DNA from: Conus ventricosus
Lineage: Eukaryota > Mollusca > Gastropoda > Neogastropoda > Conidae
Length of the DNA: 15,000 nt
Direction of reading: 5' to 3'
Assembly (NCBI GenBank): GCA_018398815.1
Contig: CM031595.1
Coordinates: 42,935,954-42,950,953 of the forward strand
Shown here: in pieces, positions 1 to 6,929 of the stretch
Layout of the letters: each line of letters opens with the position of its first letter
Position numbering within the stretch: the stretch's first letter is position 1
The notes under the pieces: generated by a model
Seen by the model: the letters and a program-made list of their open reading frames with translations, nothing else
What the model was told of the DNA's origin: nothing
Databases searched by the model: none
Program-made: the position numbers and the translations under genes

Positions 1-359
1 TTTTGTGTGGCACTAAAATGCACGTTATGATCAAACATGTTTTTGTGTGGCACTAAAATGCACGTTATGATCAAACATGTTTTTGTGTGGCACTAAAATG
101 CACGTTATGATCAAACATGTTTTTGTGTGGCACTAAAATGCACGTTATGATCAAACATGTTTTTTGTGGCACTAAAATGCACGTTATGATCAAACATGTT
201 TTTGTGTGCATTAAAATGCACGTTATGATCAAACATGTTTTTGTGTGGCACTAAAATGCACGTTATGATCAAACATGTTTTTGTGTGGCACTAAAATGCA
301 CGTTATGATCAAACATGTTTTTGTGTGGCACTAAAATGCCACGTTGTGATCAAACATGT
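1..359. repeat. 40-bp minisatellite, nine tandem copies
   Basis: Nine head-to-tail copies of a 40-bp unit containing TTTTGTGTGGCACTAAAATG followed by CACGTTATGATCAAACATGT. Copies 1-4, 7 and 8 are identical. Copies 5 and 6 (161-199 and 200-238) are 39 bp with small changes. The last copy (319-359) is 41 bp with an extra C and an A-to-G change. The array probably continues past the left edge, because the window opens exactly on a unit. There are no unique spacers, so it is not CRISPR. Homogeneous inner copies with a diverged edge copy fit unequal exchange or gene conversion (inference). Confidence 0.97.
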
Positions 360-589
360 TTTTGTTGGGGGAAGGTGCTACAGGAAGTAAACAAAGAAAA
401 AGTTTAGAACAAAAAACTCCGGTAAATAAATTAAAAAAACAACTCAATTATTTCTTTCCAAAATAACTCGCACCTTTTCTATATATTGTTTGATGTTCCA
501 CATAAAGCGTACCGTATGATTAGTCTACTTCATCTCCTGATGAAAGTATGAAGGGGAGATCTTTGTTGTTTTTGTGGTGGGGGTGAGGT

Positions 590-630
590 TGGGGGGTGGT
601 GTGTGTGCGTGTGTGTGTGTGTGTGTGTGT

Positions 631-666
<36 letters not shown>

Positions 667-697
667 GTTTAGTTAAAAGCAAGGCGATTCCATGTGG

Positions 698-767
<70 letters not shown>

Positions 768-895
768 AGTGTGTGTGTGCGCGCGCGCGCGTGGGGGCTG
801 GGGGAGTGGGGGTGGGGTGGGGTATTGTTGCGAATGCGCATGCGTGCGTGCATTAAGAGCGCGCGTGTGCGAATCGTACTTGCTTGTTGGTAAAG
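590..895. repeat. Compound TG/GC microsatellite block
   Basis: Two (TG)n tracts (about 597-665 and 701-778) are separated by about 35 bp of non-repeat sequence. The second runs into an alternating GC tract (about 779-791) and a G-rich stretch. The open frames across this block encode only His-Thr or Val-Cys runs and are artefacts. The flank at 360-589 is AT-rich unique DNA in which I see no gene. Confidence 0.95.
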
Positions 896-914
896 TAAAT
901 TGCTGAATCGACTA

Positions 915-1120
915 TCAACTACTGTGATACAGTAGGTTGCAGTGTACTATACTGTGCATCATTGCACAGTAAGCTTTCTGTGATGGGGGGCGCTTATAAT
1001 GCGATACAGAACTGTATCTTATGATGTCATGTCATGCTATCGTATGCCACACTTTGCTGTATTATCCATAACGGTACCCTTACCGTACTATACGTGCAAT
1101 ATTGTACCGCGTTGTACAGT
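915..1120. repeat. Cluster of five short perfect hairpins
   Basis: Five inverted repeats lie within about 200 bp. They are 919-925/929-935 (7-bp stem, 3-nt loop), 950-958/963-971 (9-bp stem, 4-nt loop), 1003-1009/1012-1018 (7 bp), 1071-1076/1081-1086 (6 bp, loop CCCT) and 1103-1107/1114-1118 (5 bp). Many reuse an ACTGT/ACAGT core. There is no credible reading frame between 896 and 1260. It may be the remains of a palindromic element, but no family is recognised. Confidence 0.6.
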
Positions 1121-1260
1121 ACTTTACTGACCTGCATTACGTTGCACTGTAACTGTTCTGTTTATGACAAGTGTATTTTGTAAGGTAAAAGACAACTGAA
1201 CGACGTAGCCCAAGAGCAGCATAGTAAAGAGGGGATAGGGGTAAACGAGGGGATAGGTGT

Positions 1261-1293
1261 TATACTGTTCAAAAAAAGTTAAGGACCAACATT
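1261..1293 (+). repeat. Left terminal inverted repeat with TA target site
   Basis: 33 bp including the leading TATA; 32 of 33 positions match the reverse complement of 2845-2877, and similarity ends abruptly after ACCAACATT. The mismatch is at repeat position 17 (A here, G in the partner). It is the presumed binding and cleavage end for the transposase. Confidence 0.93.
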
Positions 1294-1610
1294 GAGAATG
1301 CACAAAAACTTTTAAACATTCACAAAAGTTCAATTGTACCGCCTTTGTGGTCCAAACAAATTGAACCACACGCACAAATTGATAGTGAATGCGGCAACTG
1401 CAATTTTGTGGCACACATTTCTCACGCGCCTTGAAAAACACGTGTCGCAACTTGTCATTTTTTGGAACAAATTGGGGTGAATTTCTGATGTGTTTGGGAT
1501 CCGAGGAGCATGTGCTGAATCAAAATCATGTGAAGCACGAGCTAAATCAGGATGTAGGTCATAAAGTATGCTCAACCAAATGTCTTTAAAAGCCACTGTA
1601 CTGGCGAAGA

Positions 1611-2615
1611 ATGCAATGCAACAGCATGCCTCCACGTCGAAGACTGAACGAGCTGGATCGAGGAAGAGCGATAGGATGGCTCCAAGAAGGAGTTGCAGTC
1701 CGGGAAGTGGCACGGAGACTTGGGGTATCACACTCTGTTGTTAACAGACTCAGACAACGCTTTCAAGACACAGGAAGAGTGCAAGAACGACCACGCTCTG
1801 GTCGACCCAGAATAACAACACCACGAGAGGACCGATACATTGAAAGGCAGGCCACACAAGAAAGAACAGCAAGTGCAAACAACATCAGACGTCGCTTTAG
1901 AGATGCCACCAACACTGTTGTCAGTGATGATCAGACCATGCGAAACCGCCTACACGCCGCTAACCTCCGTGCTCGACGACCAGCCATAAGACCTCGTTTG
2001 ACTGATGCCCACAGAGCAGTACGCCGAGTATGGTGCACGCAGCACGTGAGATGTACACATGAACAATGGGCTAACGTGATGTTTACAGACGAGTCGCGGT
2101 TCTGCCTGGATCCCACCGATAGACGGAACAGGGTCTGGAGACGCCGTGGGGAGCGTTTTGCAGAAGACGCTGTCCTGGAAAGGAACCGCTATGGTGGGGG
2201 ATCCGTTATGATTTGGGGCGGCATAAGCACACGCTACAGAACGGTTCTCTACAATGTGGCAGGGAACTTGAATGGTGTTCGCTACCAAACAGAGATTTTG
2301 CAACCCCTGGTGCTGCCAGCCCTTCAACAGCTTGGACCTTGGGCAGTCTTTCAAGACGACAATGCACGGCCCCATCGCACCAGAGCAGGAAACACGTTTC
2401 TCCAAGCTGCTGGTGTCAACAGATTGCAGTGGCCCGCAAACAGCCCAGACCTGAACCCCATCGAACATCTTTGGGATGAGCTGGGCCGGAGACTGCAGCA
2501 GCGTCGTCCTCCTCCTGCTAACTGGGTCAGCTGTTTGAGTCACTCCAGCAGGAGTGGGCGTCCCCCAGGCCTTTCTGCGCACACTGGTGAACTCCATGCG
2601 ACAACGCTGCCTTGA
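1611..2615 (+). CDS. Tc1-like DD34E transposase, C terminus frameshifted
   Basis: A 334-residue frame that would cut and paste the surrounding element in the nucleus by binding its inverted ends. Residues about 13-55 form a paired-type helix-turn-helix, SGRPRI at 63-68 is the GRPR-like linker, and about 72-130 fits the second Tc3-type helix-turn-helix. The catalytic triad is visible: D160 in MFTDESRF, D250 in FQDDNARPH and E285 in NPIEHLWDE. Exactly 34 residues separate D250 and E285, the DD34E signature of Tc1. Met6 (1626, MPPRRRL) is an equally plausible start. After about residue 306 the frame departs from family-like sequence. Family-like codons resume in another frame from about 2528 and in a third from about 2566, ending in a GGHTRY-type tail at TAA 2650-2652. 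The catalytic domain itself is uninterrupted. Identity is sure; activity is doubtful. Confidence 0.96.
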   Translation: MQCNSMPPRRRLNELDRGRAIGWLQEGVAVREVARRLGVSHSVVNRLRQRFQDTGRVQERPRSGRPRITTPREDRYIERQATQERTASANNIRRRFRDATNTVVSDDQTMRNRLHAANLRARRPAIRPRLTDAHRAVRRVWCTQHVRCTHEQWANVMFTDESRFCLDPTDRRNRVWRRRGERFAEDAVLERNRYGGGSVMIWGGISTRYRTVLYNVAGNLNGVRYQTEILQPLVLPALQQLGPWAVFQDDNARPHRTRAGNTFLQAAGVNRLQWPANSPDLNPIEHLWDELGRRLQQRRPPPANWVSCLSHSSRSGRPPGLSAHTGELHATTLP

Positions 2616-2780
2616 ATGCCTTGCCAATAACGGGGGACACACACGTTATTAACCATGACATTGAACAAACACTCCTCCTGTGACTTTCAAATTTGGGGGT
2701 GGGGGTGTTTGTACTGCGCTCGATTCCAGTTTGTTGATTCCTCGGACTTGTCATTGTCTTTACATACTTTTCACATATTC

Positions 2781-2786
2781 AATAAA
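2781..2786 (+). promoter_or_regulatory. Candidate polyadenylation signal for the transposase
   Basis: An AATAAA hexamer lies inside the transposon, about 130 bp past the original stop at 2650-2652 and before the right inverted repeat. Position and strand are right for ending the transposase transcript, but the hexamer is common in AT-rich DNA. Confidence 0.35.
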
Positions 2787-2844
2787 TTCATGTTACACTT
2801 GGAGATTGATCACTTCCTAATTTTGTTTTTTTATAAGTCAGTGA

Positions 2845-2877
2845 AATGTTGGTCCTTAACCTTTTTTGAACAGTATA
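2845..2877 (-). repeat. Right terminal inverted repeat with TA target site
   Basis: Inverted partner of 1261-1293, ending GAACAG before TATA. One mismatch in 33 positions. The strong match between ends argues for a fairly recent insertion, whereas the surrounding SINE fragments are far more diverged. Confidence 0.93.
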
Positions 2878-2999
2878 TAGAAACAAGGAAAGGGAGTGGG
2901 GCAAGATTAAACCGCGCATTGTCTTCAATTTTTTTCCATTCATTTGTCCGTATGACTATTTTGTTTTCCTTTGTGCGTGTCCTTTTCTTTTCAAACTCA

Positions 3000-3090
3000 G
3001 AATGCGCCTCGCTTTGATCTTAGGATGAAAAAACAGGACTTTCCACACACACAGTTTGACTTTTTAATTTCATGGAACTTTAAGGCACTT
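3000..3090 (+). repeat. 3' fragment of a SINE related to 6433-6730
   Basis: Positions 3003-3045 match 6578-6620: both share a GCTTTGAT core, a GATGAAAAA core and a following GGCTTTC/GGACTTTC stretch. The end GGAACTTTAAGGCAC (3073-3087) matches GGAACTTCAAGGTGC at 6710-6724. The 24-bp tandem expansion present in the other copy is missing here. No tRNA-like head is visible upstream, so this is a 5'-truncated or decayed copy. Confidence 0.6.
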
Positions 3091-3094
3091 AGTC

Positions 3095-3290
3095 GTTATT
3101 GTTGTTGTTGTTTATAAAGAGTACTTATATAGCACCTATCCTCGGTCGAGACGAAGCTCTAAGCATTTTTGCGATCCACACTTTCTTTTACACAACGGGC
3201 TGCCTACCAGGGGGGAGCTGAATGAAGGGCTGCCTGCCGGCGCTACATTCTTTCTTTCCCGCACGTCATTCAGTCTGTCAGTCAATCAGT
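3095..3290 (-). mobile_element. 5'-truncated SINE, same family as 13704-14234
   Basis: Read on the minus strand this ends in an (AAC)n tail (3095-3113). It shares the 3' region of the full SINE at 13704-14234: the AGCTCTAAGC block, the ACACAACGGGCTGCCTACC block and the CATTCAGTC/GTCAGTCAATC stretch follow in the same order and orientation. By eye the identity is roughly 70-75 percent. The tRNA head and central body are absent. The copy ends where the hairpin-ended repeat begins at 3291, which may have inserted into it. Confidence 0.8.
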
Positions 3291-3294
3291 TTTT

Positions 3295-3324
3295 GTACTC
3301 CCAGTTCTTAAAAACAGGGAGTAC
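3295..3324. repeat. Terminal hairpin of copy A
   Basis: An 8-bp outer stem, GTACTCCC with GGGAGTAC, plus a partly paired inner GTT/AAC stem. The same hairpin, with different inner bases but preserved pairing, closes copy B at 5616-5645. Confidence 0.8.
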
Positions 3325-3351
3325 TTTATAACGGGAACGAAGAAATGCTCT

Positions 3352-3399
<48 letters not shown>

Positions 3400-3453
3400 T
3401 GTCCGTCCGTGGTCAAAATGTGTTCCACTAGCTCCAGACAAAACTACTGGGCC

Positions 3454-3891
3454 GATCTTTCTGAAAATTTGTAGCGTGTTCATTATGGTCAAGGATGATG
3501 CCCGATGTGTTATTTTACCGTTATAGCCGTTACTAACGGCCATAACGGCCCATAACGGTTTTTCTTCTTTATGGAATATCTTAGAAAGTACTCGGCTGAT
3601 CTTTCTGAAAATTTGAAAGTATGTTCATTATGGGTCACGGATCATGCCCGATGTGTTATTTTACCGTTATAGACGCTACTAACGGCCGTTACTAACGGCT
3701 ATAACAGTTTTTCTTTCTTATGGAATATCTCATAAAGTACTGGTCGATCTTTCTGAAAATTTGTAGGTATGTTCATTACGGGTCACGGATCATGCTCGAT
3801 GTGTTATTTTACCGTTATAGCCGTTACTAACGGCTATAACGGCCCATAACGGTTTTTCTTCTTTGTGGAATATCTTAAAAAGTACTTGGCC
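3454..3891. repeat. Three tandem 146-bp units with palindromic cores
   Basis: GATCTTTCTGAAAATTTG recurs at 3454, 3598 and 3746, with a decayed start of a fourth unit at 3892, giving units of 144, 148 and 146 bp. Each unit ends in a TTACCGTTATAGCCGTTACT-type palindrome and a TTTTTCTTCTTT / GGAATATCT stretch. In unit 3 the palindrome is perfect: 15-bp arms 3812-3826 and 3828-3842 around one central base. Confidence 0.9.
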
Positions 3892-3905
3892 GATGTGGGT
3901 TTGAA

Positions 3906-4431
3906 AGTACTGGTTGATAAGTTAAGTGTGGATATTTTCTTTTCCATTTTTGAAAAAAAAAAAGTGTCTAATATCATCTGGCGATGAAAAGACATTAAAT
4001 CTACCACTGAACTGGACTGAACTGTCTTTTCTATTTTTATATTGTCATCGTATCAACATCTTTGTCGATATACTTACTACGTGATTGGAGTTCTTCTGAG
4101 ATATATTGCTATTTCTTGCGATCTGTGTTGTTGATGTAGGCCGGAGATCATCTTGTGTTCAGCTTATTGTGTCGTCAACCAAGTGTGCCCCTGCGTGGTG
4201 GACTTAACATATATCAAAGACGCTGTACTGTGAATATAATCAATTTACCTGATGGACGGTGATCAGTTGTGCTCATTTGAAGGACGGTTTGGTTTTATAA
4301 GAACGGTTTCTGATTGTCAGTGGATCAACATCGATTCACGGCAACCTAATCTCTTCGTAGATTAGGCCGTTCCAACGGCGACGAATAGGTAAATCGTCGC
4401 GGATCGAATTTGGACCCGTGATCTGTCTGAC
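3906..4431. other. Unique region without a recognisable gene
   Basis: About 525 bp of moderately AT-rich sequence lacking long frames on either strand. The only structures seen are two adjacent perfect hairpins near its right end, listed separately. I see no promoter or RNA gene I can support. Confidence 0.5.
4345..4400. repeat. Pair of adjacent perfect hairpins
   Basis: The first hairpin has an 8-bp stem, CCTAATCT (4345-4352) with AGATTAGG (4359-4366), and a CTTCGT loop. The second has a 7-bp GC-rich stem, GCGACGA (4378-4384) with TCGTCGC (4394-4400), and a 9-nt loop. They are 11 nt apart and lie just before duplicated segment copy 1. Function unknown. Confidence 0.7.
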
Positions 4432-4576
4432 ATGGGTGATGATCTGAATCTTCGCCTTATGTTCTGTTTGAGCCTACTGGACTGCGTGTTAGCTCTGCAA
4501 CGTGGGTTGAGAGATTCGCCCAGTCTTAATTGGACCACCTCGACTTTCGAGCGACAGAATTTCGGATTTGAGCTGC

Positions 4577-4687
4577 GTTGGTGGCAGTCTTCACTTGGAA
4601 CAAGCGATAAGATGACGACCGACTACAAACACGTCCCGCTGATAGTGTTCGAAATAGTGTTTGAAGGCGTGTCTTATGCATTATCAT
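4577..4687 (-). other. Minus-strand reading frame conserved in both duplicates
   Basis: This frame (37 codons from an ATG at 4687 downward) has a counterpart at 7522-7632. By eye the two share about 22 of 37 residues, including QTLF, LSA, SRSS and VK-ATN, with no stop in either. The plus-strand reading of the same block has a stop in copy 2. No protein family is recognised. It may be the relic of a coding stretch carried by the duplication, or chance, since DNA identity alone would give some similarity. Confidence 0.3.
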
Positions 4688-4740
4688 TATCGTGTTACGA
4701 TTTTCTTTTTGTTTCCCCCCCCCCTCCCCCCCCCCAAGAA

Positions 4741-4764
4741 ACAGACAGGAAAACAAGTAGGGGA

Positions 4765-4823
<59 letters not shown>

Positions 4824-4977
4824 TGTGCACGTGCGCACACAGAAAGAGACAGACAGACAGACAAACACAGATGGGTTAGAGACAGACAGAGAGCGAAAGG
4901 AAGAGAAGAGGAGAGAGAGCGCATGTGCTGTGTGTGATGCGCATGTGCTCGTGTGTGTATGCGCGCGCGCGCGCGCG

Positions 4978-5022
<45 letters not shown>

Positions 5023-5030
5023 CGCGCGCA
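4741..5030. repeat. Compound GA, GACA, GC and TG microsatellite
   Basis: It runs (GA)n at 4763-4822, ACAG/GACA-type repeats at 4842-4892, then alternating GC, (TG)n and GC again from about 4959 to 5029. A C-rich run sits just upstream at 4714-4735. The position matches the microsatellite in copy 2 at 7653-7752. The overlapping Arg-Glu and Cys-Val frames are artefacts. Confidence 0.93.
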
Positions 5031-5133
5031 TTGGTCACAAAAAGCCTTTCAGATCCTGGACAATTAATCCGAAAGTCCACCAAAACAAAAATAAATCAAA
5101 ACAAACAAAGAACAAGTTGCAAAGCATATAAAC

Positions 5134-5675
5134 GTACTCCCAGTTTCTCTTGAATAGGCGTGAGATATTCCATACAGTGCAAAAACCGTTTTGGGCTGCT
5201 ATAGCCGTTAGTAACAATTTTCAGAAAGATCGGCCAAGTACTTTCTAAGATTTTCCTTAAAGAAGAAAACCGTTATGGGCCGTTGTAGCCGTTAGTAACG
5301 GCTATAACGGTAAAATAAAACATCGGTCATCATCCGTGTCCCATAATGAAGATACCTACAAATTTTCAGAAAGATCAGCCAAGTACTTTCTGAGATATTC
5401 CATAAAGGAGAAAAACCGTTATGGGCTGTTATAGCTGTTAGTAACAGTTATAACGGTAAAATAAAACATCGGGCATGATCCGTGACCCATAATGAACATA
5501 CAAATTTTCAGAAAGATCGGCCCAGTAGCTTTGGAGCGAGTGGAACACATTTTGACCATGGACGGACACACAACAGACAGACACACAGACAGCATTTCTT
5601 CGTTCCCATTGTAAAGTACTCCCTGTTCTATAAGAACGGGAGTACAAAAAACAAACAAACAAACAAAAAAAAACA
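5134..5675 (+). mobile_element. Hairpin-ended repeat element, copy B
   Basis: Inverted relative of copy A. It starts with GTACTCCCAGTTT (5134), contains two full and one partial 142-145-bp unit (GAAAGATC marks near 5224, 5369 and 5511), then the GGTCAAAATGTG block in reverse, then a 30-nt terminal hairpin (5616-5645). An A-rich (AAAC)n tail follows at 5646-5675. Both ends therefore begin or finish with GTACTCCC or its complement. The matching place in duplicated copy 2 (about 7770-7830) lacks it, which supports a real insertion. It has no coding capacity. A-tail plus hairpin would fit a non-autonomous retroelement; matching ends would fit a MITE. The class is unresolved. Confidence 0.78.
5616..5645. 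repeat. Terminal hairpin of copy B
   Basis: GTACTCCC (5616-5623) pairs with GGGAGTAC (5638-5645). An inner 5-bp stem GTTCT/AGAAC forms around a 3-nt loop, with one bulged T. Pairing is better preserved than in copy A. Confidence 0.85.
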
Positions 5676-5881
5676 TGCTGGTGGTAAAAAGTAAAAAATA
5701 GGTTCTCAACCCCACCCCACCTCCACCATCTACCGGGAAGGTTATCCCCACTTGCCTTTGGTGCATGTGGACGCTGAAACCTAAAGTGGCTAATGGACAG
5801 ACTACACACTTTCACGTCCATGGGAACATGAAAGAAATCGGGCTTTCATAGATTTCACACATGAAGGTGATAAGGCGACAG

Positions 5882-6019
5882 ATGAAAACGAATGCGATGG
5901 TGAGTTGCAGGTGAATGGCATTAGAGAGTGGACACCGCTACACGCGACCGTGCTCATGAGCCGGATCACAGGGATGCGACTTCAGCACGGACACATTTAC
6001 CAGCACCATGTGACCGGCG
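5882..6019 (+). other. EGF-like exon relic in copy 1
   Basis: An AG (5880-5881) precedes ATGAAAACGAATGCG, and GGTGAGT, a textbook donor, follows at 6019-6025. The 138-nt stretch is open in the phase-1 frame typical of calcium-binding EGF exons and opens with D-E-N-E-C-D. Beyond that first cysteine the other five expected of an EGF module are missing, so a working domain is unlikely. The paralogous stretch at 7969-8102 opens D-V-D-E-C-D. It could be a decayed exon of an EGF-repeat gene, or coincidence. Confidence 0.3.
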
Positions 6020-6432
6020 GTGAGTTCATCCACAACTATACACTTTTCTCTGCTCTTTTGCTCTGCACTTGTTTGGTGAATCTGAGCTAGTTTCTGGGAA
6101 TTTCAGTTTCCTTGTTCACTCTGAACTGAAGCTGATCAGAGTGGAAATGTCGGTTTCTGACAGCTTTGCTTCACTTCTGTTCTGTCTTTTGGACAGATTA
6201 CACTAAAAAAAAAAGAAAGAAAATAAAAGAACACGTTCCTGGAGTTTCAGTTGTCCTTTAGCCGGATCTCTTATTGATAAATATGAGGGAATCCTTTTGG
6301 GTGATAATTTGTGTGATTTGATTAGTGGGTCGAATATTGAATCCAAGCTTCCTACCTTATTATTGTGCTTCTCTTTGTTTCTACAGTCATACCTCATAAC
6401 TCGTGATTTTTTGAATAGTTAAATAAACATAA

Positions 6433-6730
6433 GCTGCCGTGAACCAATGGTAGCATCGCGAATTTGAAGGCTGGGAGATTGTTGGATCGATTCCCAACAA
6501 AGGCATTGATATGTGGGATTTTTCTGCCCTGGCCGGTTGAGTGTGCTGTCGTGACTTCTCCTTGATGAATTAAAACAAGCACCCAGCTTTGATTTTAAGA
6601 TGAAAAATACGGCTTTCTTGATTTAGATTTTGACCTCCAGGACCTCCAGATTTGACCTCCAGGGACCTCCAGATTTTGACCTCCAGGGACCTCCAATTTT
6701 GACCTCCAGGGAACTTCAAGGTGCATTCAG
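6433..6730 (+). mobile_element. tRNA-derived SINE
   Basis: The 5' part (6433-6505) resembles a decayed tRNA: an A-box-like CCAATGGTAGC (6444-6454), a B-box-like GGATCGATTCC (6484-6494), and a T-arm-like stem GTTGG/CCAAC (6481-6485/6494-6498). A tail-like body follows, sharing GCTTTGAT and GATGAAAAA landmarks with 3000-3090, then a 24-bp tandem expansion. It sits between the two duplicated segments. It has no coding capacity; transcription would be by RNA polymerase III from the internal boxes. The right limit is approximate. Confidence 0.65.
6627..6713. repeat. 24-bp tandem repeat inside the SINE tail
   Basis: About four imperfect copies of a unit containing ATTTTGACCTCCAGGGACCT. The related fragment at 3000-3090 has a single degenerate equivalent, so the expansion is specific to this copy. 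Confidence 0.9.
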
Positions 6731-6907
6731 GTTTTCTTAATATTATGCCAGGGAACAGGGAGGGGGGGGGGAGGTTGGAAACGCGTATTCCACTCGTCTG
6801 TCAGAGTGTCGTGTAAGCTCAACAACATGAACTGAGAGATTAATCCGGTGTCGTATAATATCTGGGAACCGTGATATCTGGGAACGCGTTTTCAGATTTA
6901 CTGTGAT

Positions 6908-6929
6908 ATCTGGGAACGCGTTCCCAGAT
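6908..6929. repeat. 22-bp perfect palindrome centred on GGGAACGCGTTCCC
   Basis: A perfect palindrome in the left arm of the 630-bp element. Core GGGAACGCGTTCCC is shared with 7391-7412, while the outer bases differ (ATCT/AGAT here). Confidence 0.9.

Larger units (their letters stand above)
1265..2873 (+). mobile_element. Tc1/mariner-type DNA transposon, 1609 bp
   Basis: A near full-length Tc1-like element. Its ends match inversely: the left end begins CTGTTCAAAAAAAGTTAAGG and the right end is its reverse complement with one mismatch. TA dinucleotides flank both ends (TATA on each side, so the exact TA duplication is ambiguous), as expected for TA-targeting Tc1/mariner elements. The only substantial frame inside is a DD34E transposase on the plus strand. 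The total length and single-gene layout fit the superfamily. Two frameshifts near the transposase C terminus suggest this copy may no longer be autonomous, unless they are sequencing errors. Confidence 0.95.
3291..3905 (-). mobile_element. Hairpin-ended repeat element, copy A
   Basis: An unrecognised dispersed repeat, inverted with respect to copy B at 5134-5675. On the minus strand its 3' end is a 30-nt hairpin (3295-3324, outer stem GTACTCCC/GGGAGTAC) followed by a short A run. Next inward come a GAACGAAGAAATGCT block, a (TG)n microsatellite (about 3354-3402), a CCGTCCGTGGTCAAAATGTG block, then three units of about 146 bp. It has no coding capacity. The inner end fades near 3905. Strand follows the A-tail convention and is uncertain. 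Confidence 0.75.
4470..6340 (+). repeat. Duplicated segment, copy 1 (interrupted)
   Basis: Collinear with about 6790-8420 after the inserted elements are removed. Paired landmarks, copy 1 then copy 2: GAGAGATT at 4508 and 6834; GTGGCAGTCTTCACTTGG (4581) with GTGGCAATCTTTACATGG (7526); GATGACGACCGACT (4611) with AATGACGACCGACT (7557); TTGGTCACAAAAAGCC (5031) with TTGGTCACAAAAAAGCC (7756); GAACGAATGC-type start (5887) with GACGAATGC (7974); CACATTT (5993) with CACATTT (8083); and a CTTCTGTTCTG/CTTCTGTTG stretch before an AG (6172 and 8276). Similarity is patchy, so this is an old duplication. Copy 1 carries element B and a large GA/TG/GC microsatellite that copy 2 does not match in sequence. 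Confidence 0.78.

Noticed and set aside
1..359. CRISPR array
   Set aside because: Repeats are directly adjacent with no unique spacers, and the setting is a eukaryotic genome.
530..906. Open frames encoding His-Thr or Val-Cys runs
   Set aside because: They are translations of (TG)n and (GC)n tracts. Similar frames at 3286-3543, 4432-5131, 8372-8936, 9397-9879 and 14260-14784 were dropped for the same reason.
1330..1731. Minus-strand 133-residue frame overlapping the transposon's left part
   Set aside because: It spans the transposon leader and runs antisense into the transposase; composition and lack of any motif mark it as a shadow frame.
1950..2642. Minus-strand 230-residue frame
   Set aside because: It is antisense to the well-supported transposase and has no recognisable domain.
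3661..3860. Telomere-like repeats from recurrent TAACGG
   Set aside because: The motif belongs to the palindromic core of 146-bp units, is not in uninterrupted tandem, and is not a known telomeric sequence.
4432..5067. Plus-strand frame with a hydrophobic, signal-peptide-like start (MGDDLNLRLMFCLSLLDC)
   Set aside because: The downstream half is microsatellite translation, the paralogous block in copy 2 has an in-frame stop, and the hydrophobic start alone is weak evidence.
5905..6090. 61-residue frame as an independent small protein
   Set aside because: It starts inside the exon-like stretch and runs past the donor into intron-like DNA; better explained as part of the EGF-like relic.
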